Of a stretch of 27,088 nucleotides of DNA, positions 14,970-24,394 are shown one piece after another. The stretch's first letter is position 1. The number at the start of each line of letters is the position of its first letter. The notes below the pieces were generated by a model that was given only the letters and a program-made list of their open reading frames with translations, searched no databases and was not told the DNA's origin. A program made the position numbers and the translations under genes. This DNA is from Nitrospirota bacterium (GTDB lineage: Bacteria > Nitrospirota_A > Leptospirillia > Leptospirillales > Leptospirillaceae): the NCBI GenBank assembly GCA_021838765.1, contig JAKCCY010000024.1, forward strand, positions 1-27,088, read 5' to 3'.

Positions 14970-17509
14970 AGGATATGCGAAGCTTCCAGCGGGACAGAGA
15001 CTCCCGGGAAACAGGGAACAACACGGGCTGTATAATCTCCCGGTGAGCGATGAACGGGAACAGACAGTGTATAGAGCGTTTTGCCGGCAGCGTTCTCGGG
15101 AGACCTCTCCATCGTTTGTCTGAACATTGGCAAATCCTGATTGCCATCAGCATATAACTCCACCGAAAAGTGCGACGGGTCCATCTTTCCGGGATCGATC
15201 GACACGGAAAAAATAAAAAGATTCTCTCCATTGGACACCGACACACTCTCGATTCCAAGGGTGTTCCAGTGTTCCGAAAGCTTTTTCCTCCATGCAGAGA
15301 TACGGGTTCCGAGAACTCCATTTTCCCGGGATCTCAACTGAACTCTCTCCGCCGCAGGAAGATAGTACGTCTCTGTATACTCCCTGACCGCCCGGTTACT
15401 TGAAAAACGGGGTGTCAGGCAAGCCATGCTTTCACGGATTCGTTCGATCCAGCCCTTCGGACGGTTATTCCTGTCGCGTTCGTAGAATGCCGGAACAACT
15501 TCCTGTTCGAGCTTTTCATAAAGAGCTTCAGCCTCCACATGGTCCCATCCCGGATCATCTCCATGCTCAAGACCATCGCCAAGCGCCCAGCCGACCTTGG
15601 GCGAATAGGCTTCAGCCCACCATCCGTCAAGCTCGGAAAAGTTCAGGCCTCCGTTGACCAGGACCTTCATTCCGCTTGTCCCGCAAGCTTCCCATGGTCT
15701 TCGCGGAGTATTCAGCCAGAGGTCGACACCCTGAACAAGCCTCTCGCTCAGCAGCATGTCATAGTCCGAGAGGAAGATGACCCGACCGGAAACCTCAGGC
15801 CTCCTCGTAAACAAAATCCATTGCCGGACCATTTCCTGGCCGGCCAGATCCGCGGGATGCGCCTTTCCGGCAATGACCAGCTGAACAGGGCCTTTTGGAT
15901 GATGCAGGAGACGAATCAGGCGGTCAGGATCGAACAAAAGGAGATTGGGGCGTTTATAGGTTGCAAATCTCCGGGCAAATCCGATTGTCAGAGCATCCGG
16001 CGAGAAAAAAGAGGATATCTGTTCAATCTGTAGGGAAGCTCCGCCGGAAACACGCAACTGGCGAGCAAGATGATTTCTGGCGTAAGTGATGAAGGTTGCC
16101 CTGGATTTATTTCGGAACTGCCACAAGACCTCATCGGAAAGCTGATGGATATCGCTTTCCAGGGATTCTGTCGGCAAAAGCCACCGTTCCTTGCCGCAGG
16201 AATTGCTCCAGAGAGCGTCCGCACCCTCGGAATCCCAGCTGGGAGCATGAACACCATTGGTCACATGTCCGACCGGGACCTCAGGAGTCGGCCATCTGGG
16301 GAAAAGATCCCCGAGAATATGCCGGCTGACGCGACCATGAAGGGCGCTGACACCGTTCACCTGCCCACTTCCCCGCATGGCAAGATGTGCCATATTGAAC
16401 AGGGAGTCGGTCGCTTCAGGATGAACCCTGCCCAAAGACATCAATTCATCAAAACCGATCTTCAGTTCGTTTTCCGAATACTTTCTGAAGTAGCGGTCCA
16501 TCAAGGATGGTTCGAATCGATCGAAACCCGCCGATACGGCGGTGTGCGTCGTAAAAAGATTGCCTGCCCTGGTTGTCGAAAGAGCTTCGTCAAAAGATTG
16601 GCCCGTCTTTTCCATCTGGTCCCTGGCACGTTCCAGGATGGCAAAGGCCGCATGACCTTCATTCAAATGGCAAACATTTGCATCAATTCCAAGCTTTCGA
16701 AGCAGTCTCCAGCCACCGATACCAAGAACAATTTCCTGTTTCAGCCTGAGAGAGGCCCCTCCGCCATACAACTCGCTGGTCACCTGGCGATGGGAGGGGT
16801 GGTTGGCCAGATCGTTCGAGTCCAGCAGGTACAGGCTCACCCTTCCGACCTTGACTTGCCAGACCCTGAGCCACATTTTTGCCGACGGCATGTCAATGGA
16901 CAACCGGAGCCACTCGCCGCTCGGCTCACGAACGGGGGTAACCGGGAGACTGCCCGGGTCGTTATATGGGTAAAGAGCCCGTTGATTTCCCTCTTTGTCG
17001 ATGACTTGGCGAAAGTAGCCCTGTTGATACAAAAGACCGACACCGACAACCGGAACCCCCAGATCGCTGGCCGCCTTGAGCTGGTCGCCAGCGACGTTGC
17101 CGAGCCCCCCGGAATAGATCGGAAGAGCTTCGCTCAACATGAATTCCATGCTGAAATAGGCAACTGTCGTTATGGCGGAAGCCGGATACGTTATCTGAAA
17201 CCATGCCGGTGCTTCCGTGGACTTCTTTTTTTCTTTCAGAAGCCTTGCCACATCCTTCCTGAACGAAGGATCCGAAAAAGCCTCCAGAATCCTGTCCCGG
17301 GCCACAGTCTGAAGCACCGCCCAGGGATTGTGCGTCAGCTCCCACAAATCAGGGTCGAGCTGGCGCCAGACCAGATCCGCGGAATGATTCCATGACCACC
17401 TCATATCAAGGGCAAGCTCCGCAAGCGAATCGAACCCCTCAACATCGGAATGTCTGGTCGTATAACGCTGGCTGGTCATGGTTCCTGAAGCTGATTTTCT
17501 GACCATCAA
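14957..17509 (-). CDS. glgP: Alpha-glucan (glycogen) phosphorylase, GT35
   Basis: An 850-aa enzyme releasing glucose-1-P from glycogen or maltodextrin. The N-terminal DUF3417-like block (SLAELALDMRWSWNHSADLV) and YFSMEFMLSEALPIYSGGLG are typical of the short bacterial form. The pyridoxal-phosphate site is in WEACGTSGMKVLVNGGLN, with the lysine as anchor, followed by FSELDGWWAEAY. The C-terminal ~100 residues form a separate beta-rich extension (NLFIFSVSID...YTLSVPVHRSPGDYTARVVP), which is common in this subfamily. MM or the later GTM start are alternatives. It lies 33 bp downstream of pgm, which consumes its product, and overlaps gnd by 13 bp. Confidence 0.94.
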   Translation of the reverse strand: MMVRKSASGTMTSQRYTTRHSDVEGFDSLAELALDMRWSWNHSADLVWRQLDPDLWELTHNPWAVLQTVARDRILEAFSDPSFRKDVARLLKEKKKSTEAPAWFQITYPASAITTVAYFSMEFMLSEALPIYSGGLGNVAGDQLKAASDLGVPVVGVGLLYQQGYFRQVIDKEGNQRALYPYNDPGSLPVTPVREPSGEWLRLSIDMPSAKMWLRVWQVKVGRVSLYLLDSNDLANHPSHRQVTSELYGGGASLRLKQEIVLGIGGWRLLRKLGIDANVCHLNEGHAAFAILERARDQMEKTGQSFDEALSTTRAGNLFTTHTAVSAGFDRFEPSLMDRYFRKYSENELKIGFDELMSLGRVHPEATDSLFNMAHLAMRGSGQVNGVSALHGRVSRHILGDLFPRWPTPEVPVGHVTNGVHAPSWDSEGADALWSNSCGKERWLLPTESLESDIHQLSDEVLWQFRNKSRATFITYARNHLARQLRVSGGASLQIEQISSFFSPDALTIGFARRFATYKRPNLLLFDPDRLIRLLHHPKGPVQLVIAGKAHPADLAGQEMVRQWILFTRRPEVSGRVIFLSDYDMLLSERLVQGVDLWLNTPRRPWEACGTSGMKVLVNGGLNFSELDGWWAEAYSPKVGWALGDGLEHGDDPGWDHVEAEALYEKLEQEVVPAFYERDRNNRPKGWIERIRESMACLTPRFSSNRAVREYTETYYLPAAERVQLRSRENGVLGTRISAWRKKLSEHWNTLGIESVSVSNGENLFIFSVSIDPGKMDPSHFSVELYADGNQDLPMFRQTMERSPENAAGKTLYTLSVPVHRSPGDYTARVVPCFPGVSVPLEASHILWQK

Positions 17510-17542
17510 TCTCCCCCTCTTGGTGAAATTCAGTCTATGGGG

Positions 17543-19186
17543 TTATGCAGACAGTGCTTTATTGACAATCTCCTGCGCTTCCGAAAGGATCCGGGAAAGA
17601 TGCTCCTCCCCCAAAAAACTTTCTGCATAAATCTTGTAGATGCTTTCAGTCCCTGAAGGTCTTGCCGCAAACCACCCGCTTTTCGTCACAACCTTCAGCC
17701 CTCCGATAGACTGGCCGTTTCCTGGTGCCTTTGTCAGACACTCAAGGATTTTTTCTCCGGCAAGATCTCCAGAGCGAACTTTCTCCGGAGTCAGGTTTTT
17801 CAAGAGGGATTTCTGCCAGTCTGAGGCCGGAGCATCGATCCGGCGGTAAGCCGGGCTTCCGAAACGTTCGCAGAGGTGCCGGTATGACTCGGCTGGATCC
17901 ATCTGCATCCTGGCCGTCATTTCCGCCGCCAGCAACCCCGGGATGATTCCATCCTTGTCGGTCGACCAGACTCCTCCATCAATTCTGAGAAAGGATGCAC
18001 CGGCGCTTTCTTCCCCAGCAAAACCCAGGGACCCCTCCATGAGGCCGTCGACAAAATACTTGAAGCCCACGGGAACTTCGCAGAGGTCCCGTCCAAGGTC
18101 CATGGCGACAACATCAAGCATTCTTGACGAAACCACGGTCTTCCCCACTCTGGCATTTTTGGACCATTTTGTCCTGTGCTTAAAAAGATAGCTCACCATG
18201 ACGGACAGGTAATGGTTTGGGGCCATAAGCCCACCGCTCTTCGTGACAATACCGTGGCGGTCGTGGTCTGTATCTGCCGCAAAGGCGATGTCATATCTGT
18301 CCTTCATGGCAACCAGGGATTCCATGGCATAAGGAGACGATGGATCCATCCGGATCTGTCCATCCCAGTCCAGAGTCATAAAGCGGAAGGTCGGATCAAC
18401 AGTCTTGTTCACACAAGTCAGGTCCAGATTGTACTGCTCTGCGATACGATCCCAGTAGTGAACGCCTGCACCTCCCAGAGGATCGACTCCCATCCGGATT
18501 TTCGAACCACGGATAATGTCCATATCCACGACACTTCCCAGATCCGCGACATAGGATCCAATGAAATCATGCCGATGCGTTGTGGGGGCCTTGAGAGCCC
18601 TGGAATAAGAGATCCGCTTGATTCCCTGCAGGCAGTCATCGAGGAATCCGTTCGCCTTGTTTTCAATCCAGCCGGTTACGGAGGAATCCGCCGGCCCCCC
18701 GTTGGGAGGGTTGTACTTAAAGCCTCCATCGTGGGGCGGGTTATGCGATGGAGTAATGAGAATTCCGTCGGCAAGCCCCTTCTTCCGATTGGCGTTATAG
18801 GTCAAAATCGCATGGGAAACAACGGGTGTGGGCGTAAACTCATCGTTGATGGCGAGATGGACATCGACCTCATTCGCAGCCAGGACTTCAAGTGCGGTAA
18901 CCATCGCCGGAAAGGAAAGGGCATGGGTATCGATGCCCAGATAGAGCGGTCCATCGATCCTCTGCTCTTTTCTATAGAGACAAATTGCCTGGGTAATGGC
19001 AAGGATATGTTCTTCGTTGAATGACCGGGTGAAGGAAGAGCCTCTGTGTCCAGAGGTTCCAAAAGAAACCCTTTCTGCCGGGATTCTGGAATCTGGCACC
19101 AAAGTGAAGTAGGCTGCCACAAGCTTGGGAACATCGACAAGAGCATCAGGGGACGCGGGCTTTCCCGCAAGGGGGTTGATCGACAT
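17543..19186 (-). CDS. pgm: Phosphoglucomutase (alpha-D-glucose-phosphate specific)
   Basis: A 547-aa enzyme interconverting glucose-1-P and glucose-6-P, similar in layout to E. coli Pgm. The motif FGTSGHRGSS near residue 43 is followed by the phosphoserine loop ITPSHNPPHDGGFKYNPPNG, the metal site AADTDHDRHG, the sugar-binding GEESAGASF and the C-terminal phosphate loop ARPSGTES. TAAGGAG lies 6 bases before the ATG. It is the first gene of the five-gene minus-strand operon and links glgP to zwf. The promoter must lie in 19187-19577. Confidence 0.96.
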   Translation of the reverse strand: MSINPLAGKPASPDALVDVPKLVAAYFTLVPDSRIPAERVSFGTSGHRGSSFTRSFNEEHILAITQAICLYRKEQRIDGPLYLGIDTHALSFPAMVTALEVLAANEVDVHLAINDEFTPTPVVSHAILTYNANRKKGLADGILITPSHNPPHDGGFKYNPPNGGPADSSVTGWIENKANGFLDDCLQGIKRISYSRALKAPTTHRHDFIGSYVADLGSVVDMDIIRGSKIRMGVDPLGGAGVHYWDRIAEQYNLDLTCVNKTVDPTFRFMTLDWDGQIRMDPSSPYAMESLVAMKDRYDIAFAADTDHDRHGIVTKSGGLMAPNHYLSVMVSYLFKHRTKWSKNARVGKTVVSSRMLDVVAMDLGRDLCEVPVGFKYFVDGLMEGSLGFAGEESAGASFLRIDGGVWSTDKDGIIPGLLAAEMTARMQMDPAESYRHLCERFGSPAYRRIDAPASDWQKSLLKNLTPEKVRSGDLAGEKILECLTKAPGNGQSIGGLKVVTKSGWFAARPSGTESIYKIYAESFLGEEHLSRILSEAQEIVNKALSA

Positions 19187-19577
19187 TCATCACTCCTTAT
19201 TAGGGTTTGAAGCGGATCGTAAGCCTGTTCCTTCAACTTTCCGAATCAGAATTCTGGCAAAACCTCCAAGTTGTTTCCAGCCGGGATTGACAGAAGTTTC
19301 CAAGGATCAGATACCAAGGGATGCTGGCAACGAAAACCAGTACAGTCACCACATACTCTCTCATTAAATCAAATTTTACAACCTGAAGGGAGGCGTTCGC
19401 CTCAACAAGGTCTTATCAGAAAAAACAAAAAAGATTATTGACAAGGCAAATGAATCGGAGAAATAACGGGAGAACACACAAGAAACCCCGCCCCATCCGA
19501 GAAAAACAGCTACGTCAGCAAGGAGCGGGGCCCTCAGAAAAGATCTTGAATCCCCATGAGCAAGGATTCAACCAACA
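19187..19577. other. Intergenic region between ompA-like gene and pgm operon
   Basis: These 391 bp hold no supported gene. They contain the ompA-side terminator hairpin (19546-19571), a long-loop inverted repeat CCCCGC (19486-19491)/GCGGGG (19525-19530), and a 6-bp hairpin GAGGCG/CGCCTC with a 2-base loop at 19390-19403. The last might act as a second terminator or an operator in front of pgm. No clean -35/-10 pair for pgm was found by eye. Confidence 0.45.
19546..19571 (-). terminator. Probable terminator after the OmpA-family gene
   Basis: TTGAATCC and GGATTCAA form a perfect 8-bp stem with a 10-base loop. It lies seven bases after the stop of the ompA-like gene on the minus strand and is followed by GATCTTTTCT. 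The stem is AT-rich and the T-run short, so strength is uncertain. Confidence 0.5.
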
Positions 19578-20375
19578 CTATCTTGATTTTGGAAAGTTTC
19601 CGTTTTCATCAGAAACGACAATCTCTACACGGCGATTTTCCTGACGACCGGCCTCCGTCTTGTTCGATGAAACCGGATACTCTGAGCCGAATCCCTTTGT
19701 AATAACTCTCTGTGAATTGATTCCATCGCTGACCAATGCATCCCTCACTGCCTCTGCGCGTCGAAGGGAAAGCCGCTTGTTATAGTCAGGCTTGCCTGTG
19801 TTGTCAGTGTACCCCTCAATCATGACATTTATTTTGGGATCGCTCTTCATGAACCGGGCAAGCTTGTCAACATTTTGAATCGCTCCGGACCGCAACGTGG
19901 ACTTGTTCACATCAAAAAGCACGCTCCCCAATGTCAGGACAAGACCCCGATTTGTCTTTTTGGCTTTCATGCTTGAAAGCTGATTCCTGAGCTGGTCAAT
20001 CTTCTGCTGTTTTGACTCAAGCATCAGCGAATCCCTTTGCGCCCCGGCCTTCTTGATCTTTGCCTGAATAGCATCGTTCTCCGCTTTTTCCCTGGCAATC
20101 TCGACACGCTTCTGCGCCAGATAAGCATAATGGTCGACATCGGCATCGGATGGATTCTTGCCATATAGCCGCTCGGCCTTTTTGATTGCGGACGAGGCCT
20201 TCTCAAGCTGTTCGGGGGCTGCCTGCATCACGGCAGGATCATGGCTCGCAGACTGGTAGTCCGAGACGGCTGAATCAAGCCTGGCATTGTGGGGCGGAAC
20301 ACTGGCACAGCTGGTCAAAAGCATGCAGGCCAAAACAGATCCGGGCATCAAGGCATTAATAGTATTTTGTTTCAT
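19578..20375 (-). CDS. OmpA-family peptidoglycan-binding lipoprotein with DUF4398-like N-terminus
   Basis: A 265-aa protein. The lipoprotein signal is MKQNTINALMPGSVLACMLL followed by TSCAS (lipobox, cysteine at about 23), so it is exported and lipidated. Residues 30-140 are a helical, K/E/A/Q-rich DUF4398-like region with coiled-coil character (AQKRVEIAREKAENDAIQAK). The C-terminal OmpA domain contains LFDVNKSTLRSGA, MIEGYTDNTGKPDYNKRLSL and GRQENRRVEIVV, including the Asp and Arg residues that bind peptidoglycan diaminopimelate. It lies 61 bp downstream of a DUF4398 lipoprotein gene and is probably its operon partner; both would sit at the outer membrane and tether the envelope. Confidence 0.9.
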   Translation of the reverse strand: MKQNTINALMPGSVLACMLLTSCASVPPHNARLDSAVSDYQSASHDPAVMQAAPEQLEKASSAIKKAERLYGKNPSDADVDHYAYLAQKRVEIAREKAENDAIQAKIKKAGAQRDSLMLESKQQKIDQLRNQLSSMKAKKTNRGLVLTLGSVLFDVNKSTLRSGAIQNVDKLARFMKSDPKINVMIEGYTDNTGKPDYNKRLSLRRAEAVRDALVSDGINSQRVITKGFGSEYPVSSNKTEAGRQENRRVEIVVSDENGNFPKSR

Positions 20376-20436
20376 CTAGGACCTCCTGTGCTGAAGCTTC
20401 TCTGATAAAAGTTCACACCACGCCCTGGCTGATGAA

Positions 20437-20832
20437 TCACTGCGGTGAAGACACCGGCTGATTCATCTCCTTTTCCAAGGACTGCATGCTTTTTTTCAGC
20501 TCCGCTTCCGCTTCCTTTGTTTTCGCGGTCTGGGTCTTTGCCTCTGCAAGTTCTGCGTCAACCTTAGCTTCACTGGCCAGAAAACGGGCTTCCTTGTAGT
20601 CGCCTTCCTTCATTTCTTTCTTGGCTTTTTTGAGCTTGTCCTGGGCCAGGGTCAAATCGTAGGCCGCGTAGTTCCGCGTTCCGGCCCTGTCCGCTTGATC
20701 AACCGCTGTCTTGGCCTGCGATATTTCAACATCCGGTTTGGGACCAGAGCTCATACACCCACCCAATGCCAGTGCGGCGAAAAACACACTGCCTGCAATC
20801 ACCAGGCGTGGCCGATTGATGAATGAATTCAT
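20437..20832 (-). CDS. DUF4398-type lipoprotein
   Basis: A 131-aa protein. Start ATG 20832 is fixed by AGGAGG 7 bases upstream and by a signal peptide directly after it (MNSFINRPRLVIAGSVFFAA, then LALGGCMSS, lipobox cysteine at about 26). The in-frame extension to 20997 is not a coherent signal and runs through the promoter. The mature part is helical (AKTAVDQADRAG...AAYDLTLAQDKLKKAKKEMK...AEAKTQTAKTKEAEAEL), as in DUF4398 proteins. Function unknown; it is likely periplasmic-facing and paired with the OmpA-like product downstream. Confidence 0.85.
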   Translation of the reverse strand: MNSFINRPRLVIAGSVFFAALALGGCMSSGPKPDVEISQAKTAVDQADRAGTRNYAAYDLTLAQDKLKKAKKEMKEGDYKEARFLASEAKVDAELAEAKTQTAKTKEAEAELKKSMQSLEKEMNQPVSSPQ

Positions 20833-20900
20833 TGATAACCTCCTTCTATAGGTCTTGATAGGAAAAGCAACCCAAAAACAGGTATTAATCCCTACAAATG

Positions 20901-20944
20901 ATGGTATCTTCTTGAATAATACCATTCCCGGAGCAATGCCGCAA
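20901..20944 (-). promoter_or_regulatory. Promoter with overlapping inverted repeat for the lipoprotein operon
   Basis: On the minus strand TTGCGG (20944-20939), a 17-base spacer and TATTAT (20921-20916) make a plausible sigma-70 promoter, about 75 bases before the start codon. A perfect 7-bp inverted repeat ATGGTAT (20901-20907)/ATACCAT (20919-20925) overlies the -10 box and start site, and could be an operator or a 5' hairpin in the message. Confidence 0.45.
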
Positions 20945-21012
20945 TAGCAAAAAATAGTCAATACATATAAATACATTATAATTACATGTGTTCTCATAGA
21001 GGGCCAGAAAAC

Positions 21013-22125
21013 TCAGAAAGATCTCCCGAGGACCAATTGGACATCTCTGGAAATGGTCCAGTCTTCCCGGGTGGAAACAATCATCACAAGGACAGGGGAT
21101 CCAGAAAGCGAAATAATGCGATCACGGGAAGATGCTTGCTCCTCAGCGTTTTTGGCCGAATCGAGAGCGATCCCCAGAAAGCCTAAGTCCCTGGCAATCC
21201 AGTTTCTGACCAGACTGGAATGCTCGCCGATCCCACCGGCAAAGACCAGGCAGGAAATCCCCCCCATTGATGTCGCCATCTGGGCAACCGCCTGCGCCGC
21301 TCTCCTTGCGAACATGGAAATCGCCATTTCCGCAGACTTGTTTCCTGAATGAAAAGCCTTCTCCACAACGGCCAGATCACGATCAAGGCCGGAAACGCCC
21401 AAAAGTCCTGACTCATGGTTCAGCTGTCGCTCAATCTCCCTGGGCGACAACCCTTTCGTTTCAAGATAAAAAGGAATCCCGGGATCGATAGAGCCGGATC
21501 TTGTTCCCATCATCAGCCCCTCCATCGGAGTCAGCCCCATTGTCGTGTCGACAGACAAACCACGCAGGATGGCACAGGCCGAAGCTCCGTTTCCAAGGTG
21601 AAGGGCAACGGTTCTTTCAATCGACCCTGCCGGAACAGTCTCTTGCAGGCGGTGGGCTATATAGTCGTAGGAGAGACCATGAAAGCCGTAGCGCCTTACC
21701 TCATGATCCCGGTACCAGGATTCGGGAACAGGATAGCGGAAAGCTTCGGGGGGAAGAGTGCGATGGAAGGCTGTATCGAAAGAAAGCACAACAGGACGAC
21801 CCGGAAAGAGTCCGGTCAGGGCATTGATGGCCCGGATCGCACCATCGGTATGTAAAGGAGAAAGAGGGCGAAGGCGCTTGAGATCATTGAGCACTTTTTC
21901 ATGAAACAGGACCGGATCCCTGAATACAGGACCTCCATGAACGACCCTGACACCGACAGCGTCCGGAGGGGGTCCAGGAATCTCCTGAAAATATGAAGAG
22001 AGAGCCTGTTCAAGCAGATCGGACCGGTCATGGAAGGGAACGGTCGACGAATCAACTCTTGCACCGCCCTCCCATAATGACAGCTTGATTGTTGATGAAC
22101 CTGGGTTGACCACAACCAATTTCAC
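21013..22125 (-). CDS. ackA: Acetate kinase family protein
   Basis: A 370-aa ASKHA-fold kinase transferring phosphate between ATP and acetate. Family blocks in order: VVNPGSSTIKLSLW at the N-terminus, VRVVHGG, LSFDTAFHRTLP, RYGFHGLSYDYI, ALHLGNGASA, SVDTTMGLTPMEGLMMGTRSG and FAGGIGEHSS. The catalytic Asp and His positions are present. It is about 30 residues shorter than E. coli AckA, from shorter loops. No phosphotransacetylase gene is adjacent. It lies 133 bp beyond ilvD, with a terminator between, so it is probably transcribed separately. Phosphoketolase-derived acetyl-P is a possible substrate source, unseen here. Confidence 0.92.
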   Translation of the reverse strand: MKLVVVNPGSSTIKLSLWEGGARVDSSTVPFHDRSDLLEQALSSYFQEIPGPPPDAVGVRVVHGGPVFRDPVLFHEKVLNDLKRLRPLSPLHTDGAIRAINALTGLFPGRPVVLSFDTAFHRTLPPEAFRYPVPESWYRDHEVRRYGFHGLSYDYIAHRLQETVPAGSIERTVALHLGNGASACAILRGLSVDTTMGLTPMEGLMMGTRSGSIDPGIPFYLETKGLSPREIERQLNHESGLLGVSGLDRDLAVVEKAFHSGNKSAEMAISMFARRAAQAVAQMATSMGGISCLVFAGGIGEHSSLVRNWIARDLGFLGIALDSAKNAEEQASSRDRIISLSGSPVLVMIVSTREDWTISRDVQLVLGRSF

Positions 22126-22241
22126 CGGATACCGCGCTCCTCACTTCCCATGTCTCAAATCCTGCACCGGCAAAAGGAGCTATCACCGGATGTATTCAGA
22201 GCCGGACTGATTGGACCAGGGAAAAGCAGATGACAGAAAAG

Positions 22242-22272
22242 AGCTCAAATGGAGGTTTCTACCTCTTGAGCT
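22242..22272 (-). terminator. Rho-independent terminator overlapping the ilvD stop
   Basis: On the minus strand AGCTCAA-GAGGT pairs with ACCTC-CAT-TTGAGCT across a 4-base AGAA loop: 12 pairs with a 3-base bulge, followed by CTTTTCT. The left arm covers the last codons and stop of ilvD, so the terminator and coding end overlap. Confidence 0.6.
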
Positions 22273-24121
22273 GTGACAGGTCCCGCACCGCACCCCGGTC
22301 TGCAGAGGTGGTCATCGCCGCGTAGACCCTGAGGGCCTGGGAAATTTCCCTCTCCCGGCTGAGCGGCTGCCACGCGCTGGCCCCCTTCGCTTCCATGGCA
22401 GAACGACGGGCCAGAAGGACCTCCTCAGGGATACGAAGATTGATACTTCGGTTCGGGATGTCAATATCGACCACGTCCCCCTCTTCCACCAGACCGATCG
22501 CACCGCCTTCCGCCGCTTCAGGGGAAGCATGGCCGATCACCAGGCCGGACGAACCGCCGGAAAAGCGGCCATCGGTTAAAAGCGCACACACCTTACCCAG
22601 TCCCTTGGACTTGATATAGGAGGTCGGGTACAGCATTTCCTGCATTCCCGGCCCACCCTTAGGCCCTTCATAGCGTATGATGACAACATCTCCGGCATGG
22701 ACGGCATCTCCCAGAATGGCATCCACCGCCGCGTCCTGACTTTCAAACACGCGCGCCTTGCCGGAGAACTTCAGAATACTTTCATCCACCCCGGCCGTTT
22801 TGACGATGCAGCCATTTTTGGCCAGATTTCCGTAAAGAACCGCGAGACCGCCATCTTTTGAATATGCGTGCTCAAGATCCCGGATGCAGCCGGCCGAGCG
22901 ATCAAGATCCAGCGTTTCATAACGCTCCGACTGGGAAAAAGCCACTTGCGTCGGAACTCCTCCCGGCGCAGCGCGGTAAAAATGGTGAACAGCCGGATGG
23001 GTGGTCGATCTGACATCATTTTTCAGGATCCCTTCGCCCAGTGTTCTTGAATGGACTGTGGGGAGCGATGTATCGAGCAGCCCGGCGCGCGCCAGCTCGC
23101 CCAGAATGCCGAAGATGCCCCCGGCCCTGTGAACATCTTCAATATGGAACTTGTCCGTCATCGGGGCAACCTTGCACAAGCAGGGCACCTTGCGGGAAAT
23201 CCGGTCGATATCGGACATCGAAAATGCAACGTCCGCTTCATGGGCGGCCGCCAGCAGATGAAGGACTGTATTGGTAGAGCCGCCCATCGATACATCGAGA
23301 GCCATTGCATTCTCGAACGCAGCCATCGTGGCAATGCTCCTGGGCAGGACAGACGCATCGTCCTGTTCATAGTAGCGCCTGGAAAGATCAACGATCAGCC
23401 GGCCGGCCTGCAGGAAGAGATCCTTCCGGTCAGCGTGTGTCGCAACAATGGTCCCGTTGCCAGGAAGAGACAAGCCCAGCGCTTCAGTCAGACAATTCAT
23501 CGAATTTGCAGTAAACATGCCGGAGCATGACCCACAGGTTGGACACGCCGATCGCTCGATCTCCCCGACGTCCGAGTCACTCACGGTGCTGTCTCCGGCC
23601 TTGATCATCGCATCGACCAGATCCAGCTTGATGGTTTTCTGGTCCCCGTTTATGACTTTCACGATTTTGCCCGCTTCCATCGGTCCCCCCGAAACAAAGA
23701 CCGCCGGAATATTCAGCCTGAGCGCAGCCATCAGCATTCCGGGCGTAATTTTGTCGCAGTTGGAAATACAGACCATTGCATCTGCGCAATGCGCATTGAC
23801 CATGTACTCAACCGAATCGGCAATCAGGTCGCGCGAAGGAAGAGAATACAGCATCCCCCCGTGGCCCATGGCGATGCCATCATCGACCGCAATAGTGTTA
23901 AATTCCTTTGCAACTCCGCCTGCCGCCTCAATTTCACGCGCAACCATCTGGCCCAGATCCTTCAGATGGACATGACCCGGGACAAACTGGGTAAAAGAGT
24001 TCACCACAGCAATAATCGGCTTGTCGAAATCGTCATCTTTCATGCCGGTGGCGCGCCACAAAGATCGGGCTCCGGCCATGTTGCGACCATGAGTGGTTGT
24101 ACGGGAACGGTATTGAGGCAT
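22259..24121 (-). CDS. ilvD: Dihydroxy-acid dehydratase
   Basis: A 620-aa Fe-S enzyme of branched-chain amino acid and pantothenate precursor synthesis, dehydrating 2,3-dihydroxy-isovalerate and the methylvalerate homologue. Cluster cysteines are in [12 protein letters not shown] and [19 protein letters not shown]. The C-terminal blocks [41 protein letters not shown] are typical. The long frame starts at 24196, but ATG 24121 is correct: AAGGAG lies 6 bases upstream, and [20 protein letters not shown] is the conserved N-terminus of the E. coli-type enzyme. It ends in its own terminator. Confidence 0.96.
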   Translation of the reverse strand: MPQYRSRTTTHGRNMAGARSLWRATGMKDDDFDKPIIAVVNSFTQFVPGHVHLKDLGQMVAREIEAAGGVAKEFNTIAVDDGIAMGHGGMLYSLPSRDLIADSVEYMVNAHCADAMVCISNCDKITPGMLMAALRLNIPAVFVSGGPMEAGKIVKVINGDQKTIKLDLVDAMIKAGDSTVSDSDVGEIERSACPTCGSCSGMFTANSMNCLTEALGLSLPGNGTIVATHADRKDLFLQAGRLIVDLSRRYYEQDDASVLPRSIATMAAFENAMALDVSMGGSTNTVLHLLAAAHEADVAFSMSDIDRISRKVPCLCKVAPMTDKFHIEDVHRAGGIFGILGELARAGLLDTSLPTVHSRTLGEGILKNDVRSTTHPAVHHFYRAAPGGVPTQVAFSQSERYETLDLDRSAGCIRDLEHAYSKDGGLAVLYGNLAKNGCIVKTAGVDESILKFSGKARVFESQDAAVDAILGDAVHAGDVVIIRYEGPKGGPGMQEMLYPTSYIKSKGLGKVCALLTDGRFSGGSSGLVIGHASPEAAEGGAIGLVEEGDVVDIDIPNRSINLRIPEEVLLARRSAMEAKGASAWQPLSREREISQALRVYAAMTTSADRGAVRDLSQLKR

Positions 24122-24167
24122 ATATGGCTCCTTCTGTCTATGTCTGTGGCAGTTATCGCATCGTACC

Positions 24168-24196
24168 AGATTGCCTCTCCGCTGGTCCCTTGTCAA
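24168..24196 (-). promoter_or_regulatory. Possible ilvD promoter
   Basis: A consensus -35 TTGACA (24196-24191 on the minus strand) precedes ilvD by about 70 bases. At a 17-base spacing the -10 would be CAATCT, a poor match, so the call is weak. No attenuator-like leader peptide was found. Confidence 0.3.
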
Positions 24197-24339
24197 ATCC
24201 CATTTTGCGTTCTTCCTGTTGCGAAGCGGAAACGGGATTGAAGACCGTCGGGATTGATTTTGAGGGAAATGGCCCTCGTAGTTTGAGCACGCGTCCGGAC
24301 TATGTCAGGCAAACAAAACTTCAGGGAGAACGGTGGCCC

Positions 24340-24366
24340 AAAAAAAAGGGAGGCTGAACGCCTCCC
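24340..24366 (-). terminator. Strong rho-independent terminator
   Basis: On the minus strand GGGAGGC-GTTCA-GCCTCCC is followed by eight T residues (24347-24340). It lies about 30 bases after the stop of the 103-aa gene at 24395-24706 and insulates ilvD from it. Confidence 0.88.
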
Positions 24367-24394
24367 CTCATACAACCCGCCAGACAGCCTCTCC

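Noticed and set aside
16070..17395. 441-aa open frame on the plus strand
   Set aside because: Fully antisense to glgP, whose motifs are unmistakable; the plus-strand translation has no recognisable domain and unlikely composition.
20833..20997. 55-residue N-terminal extension of the DUF4398 lipoprotein
   Set aside because: ATG 20832 has AGGAGG and is followed at once by a lipoprotein signal; the extension crosses the likely promoter.
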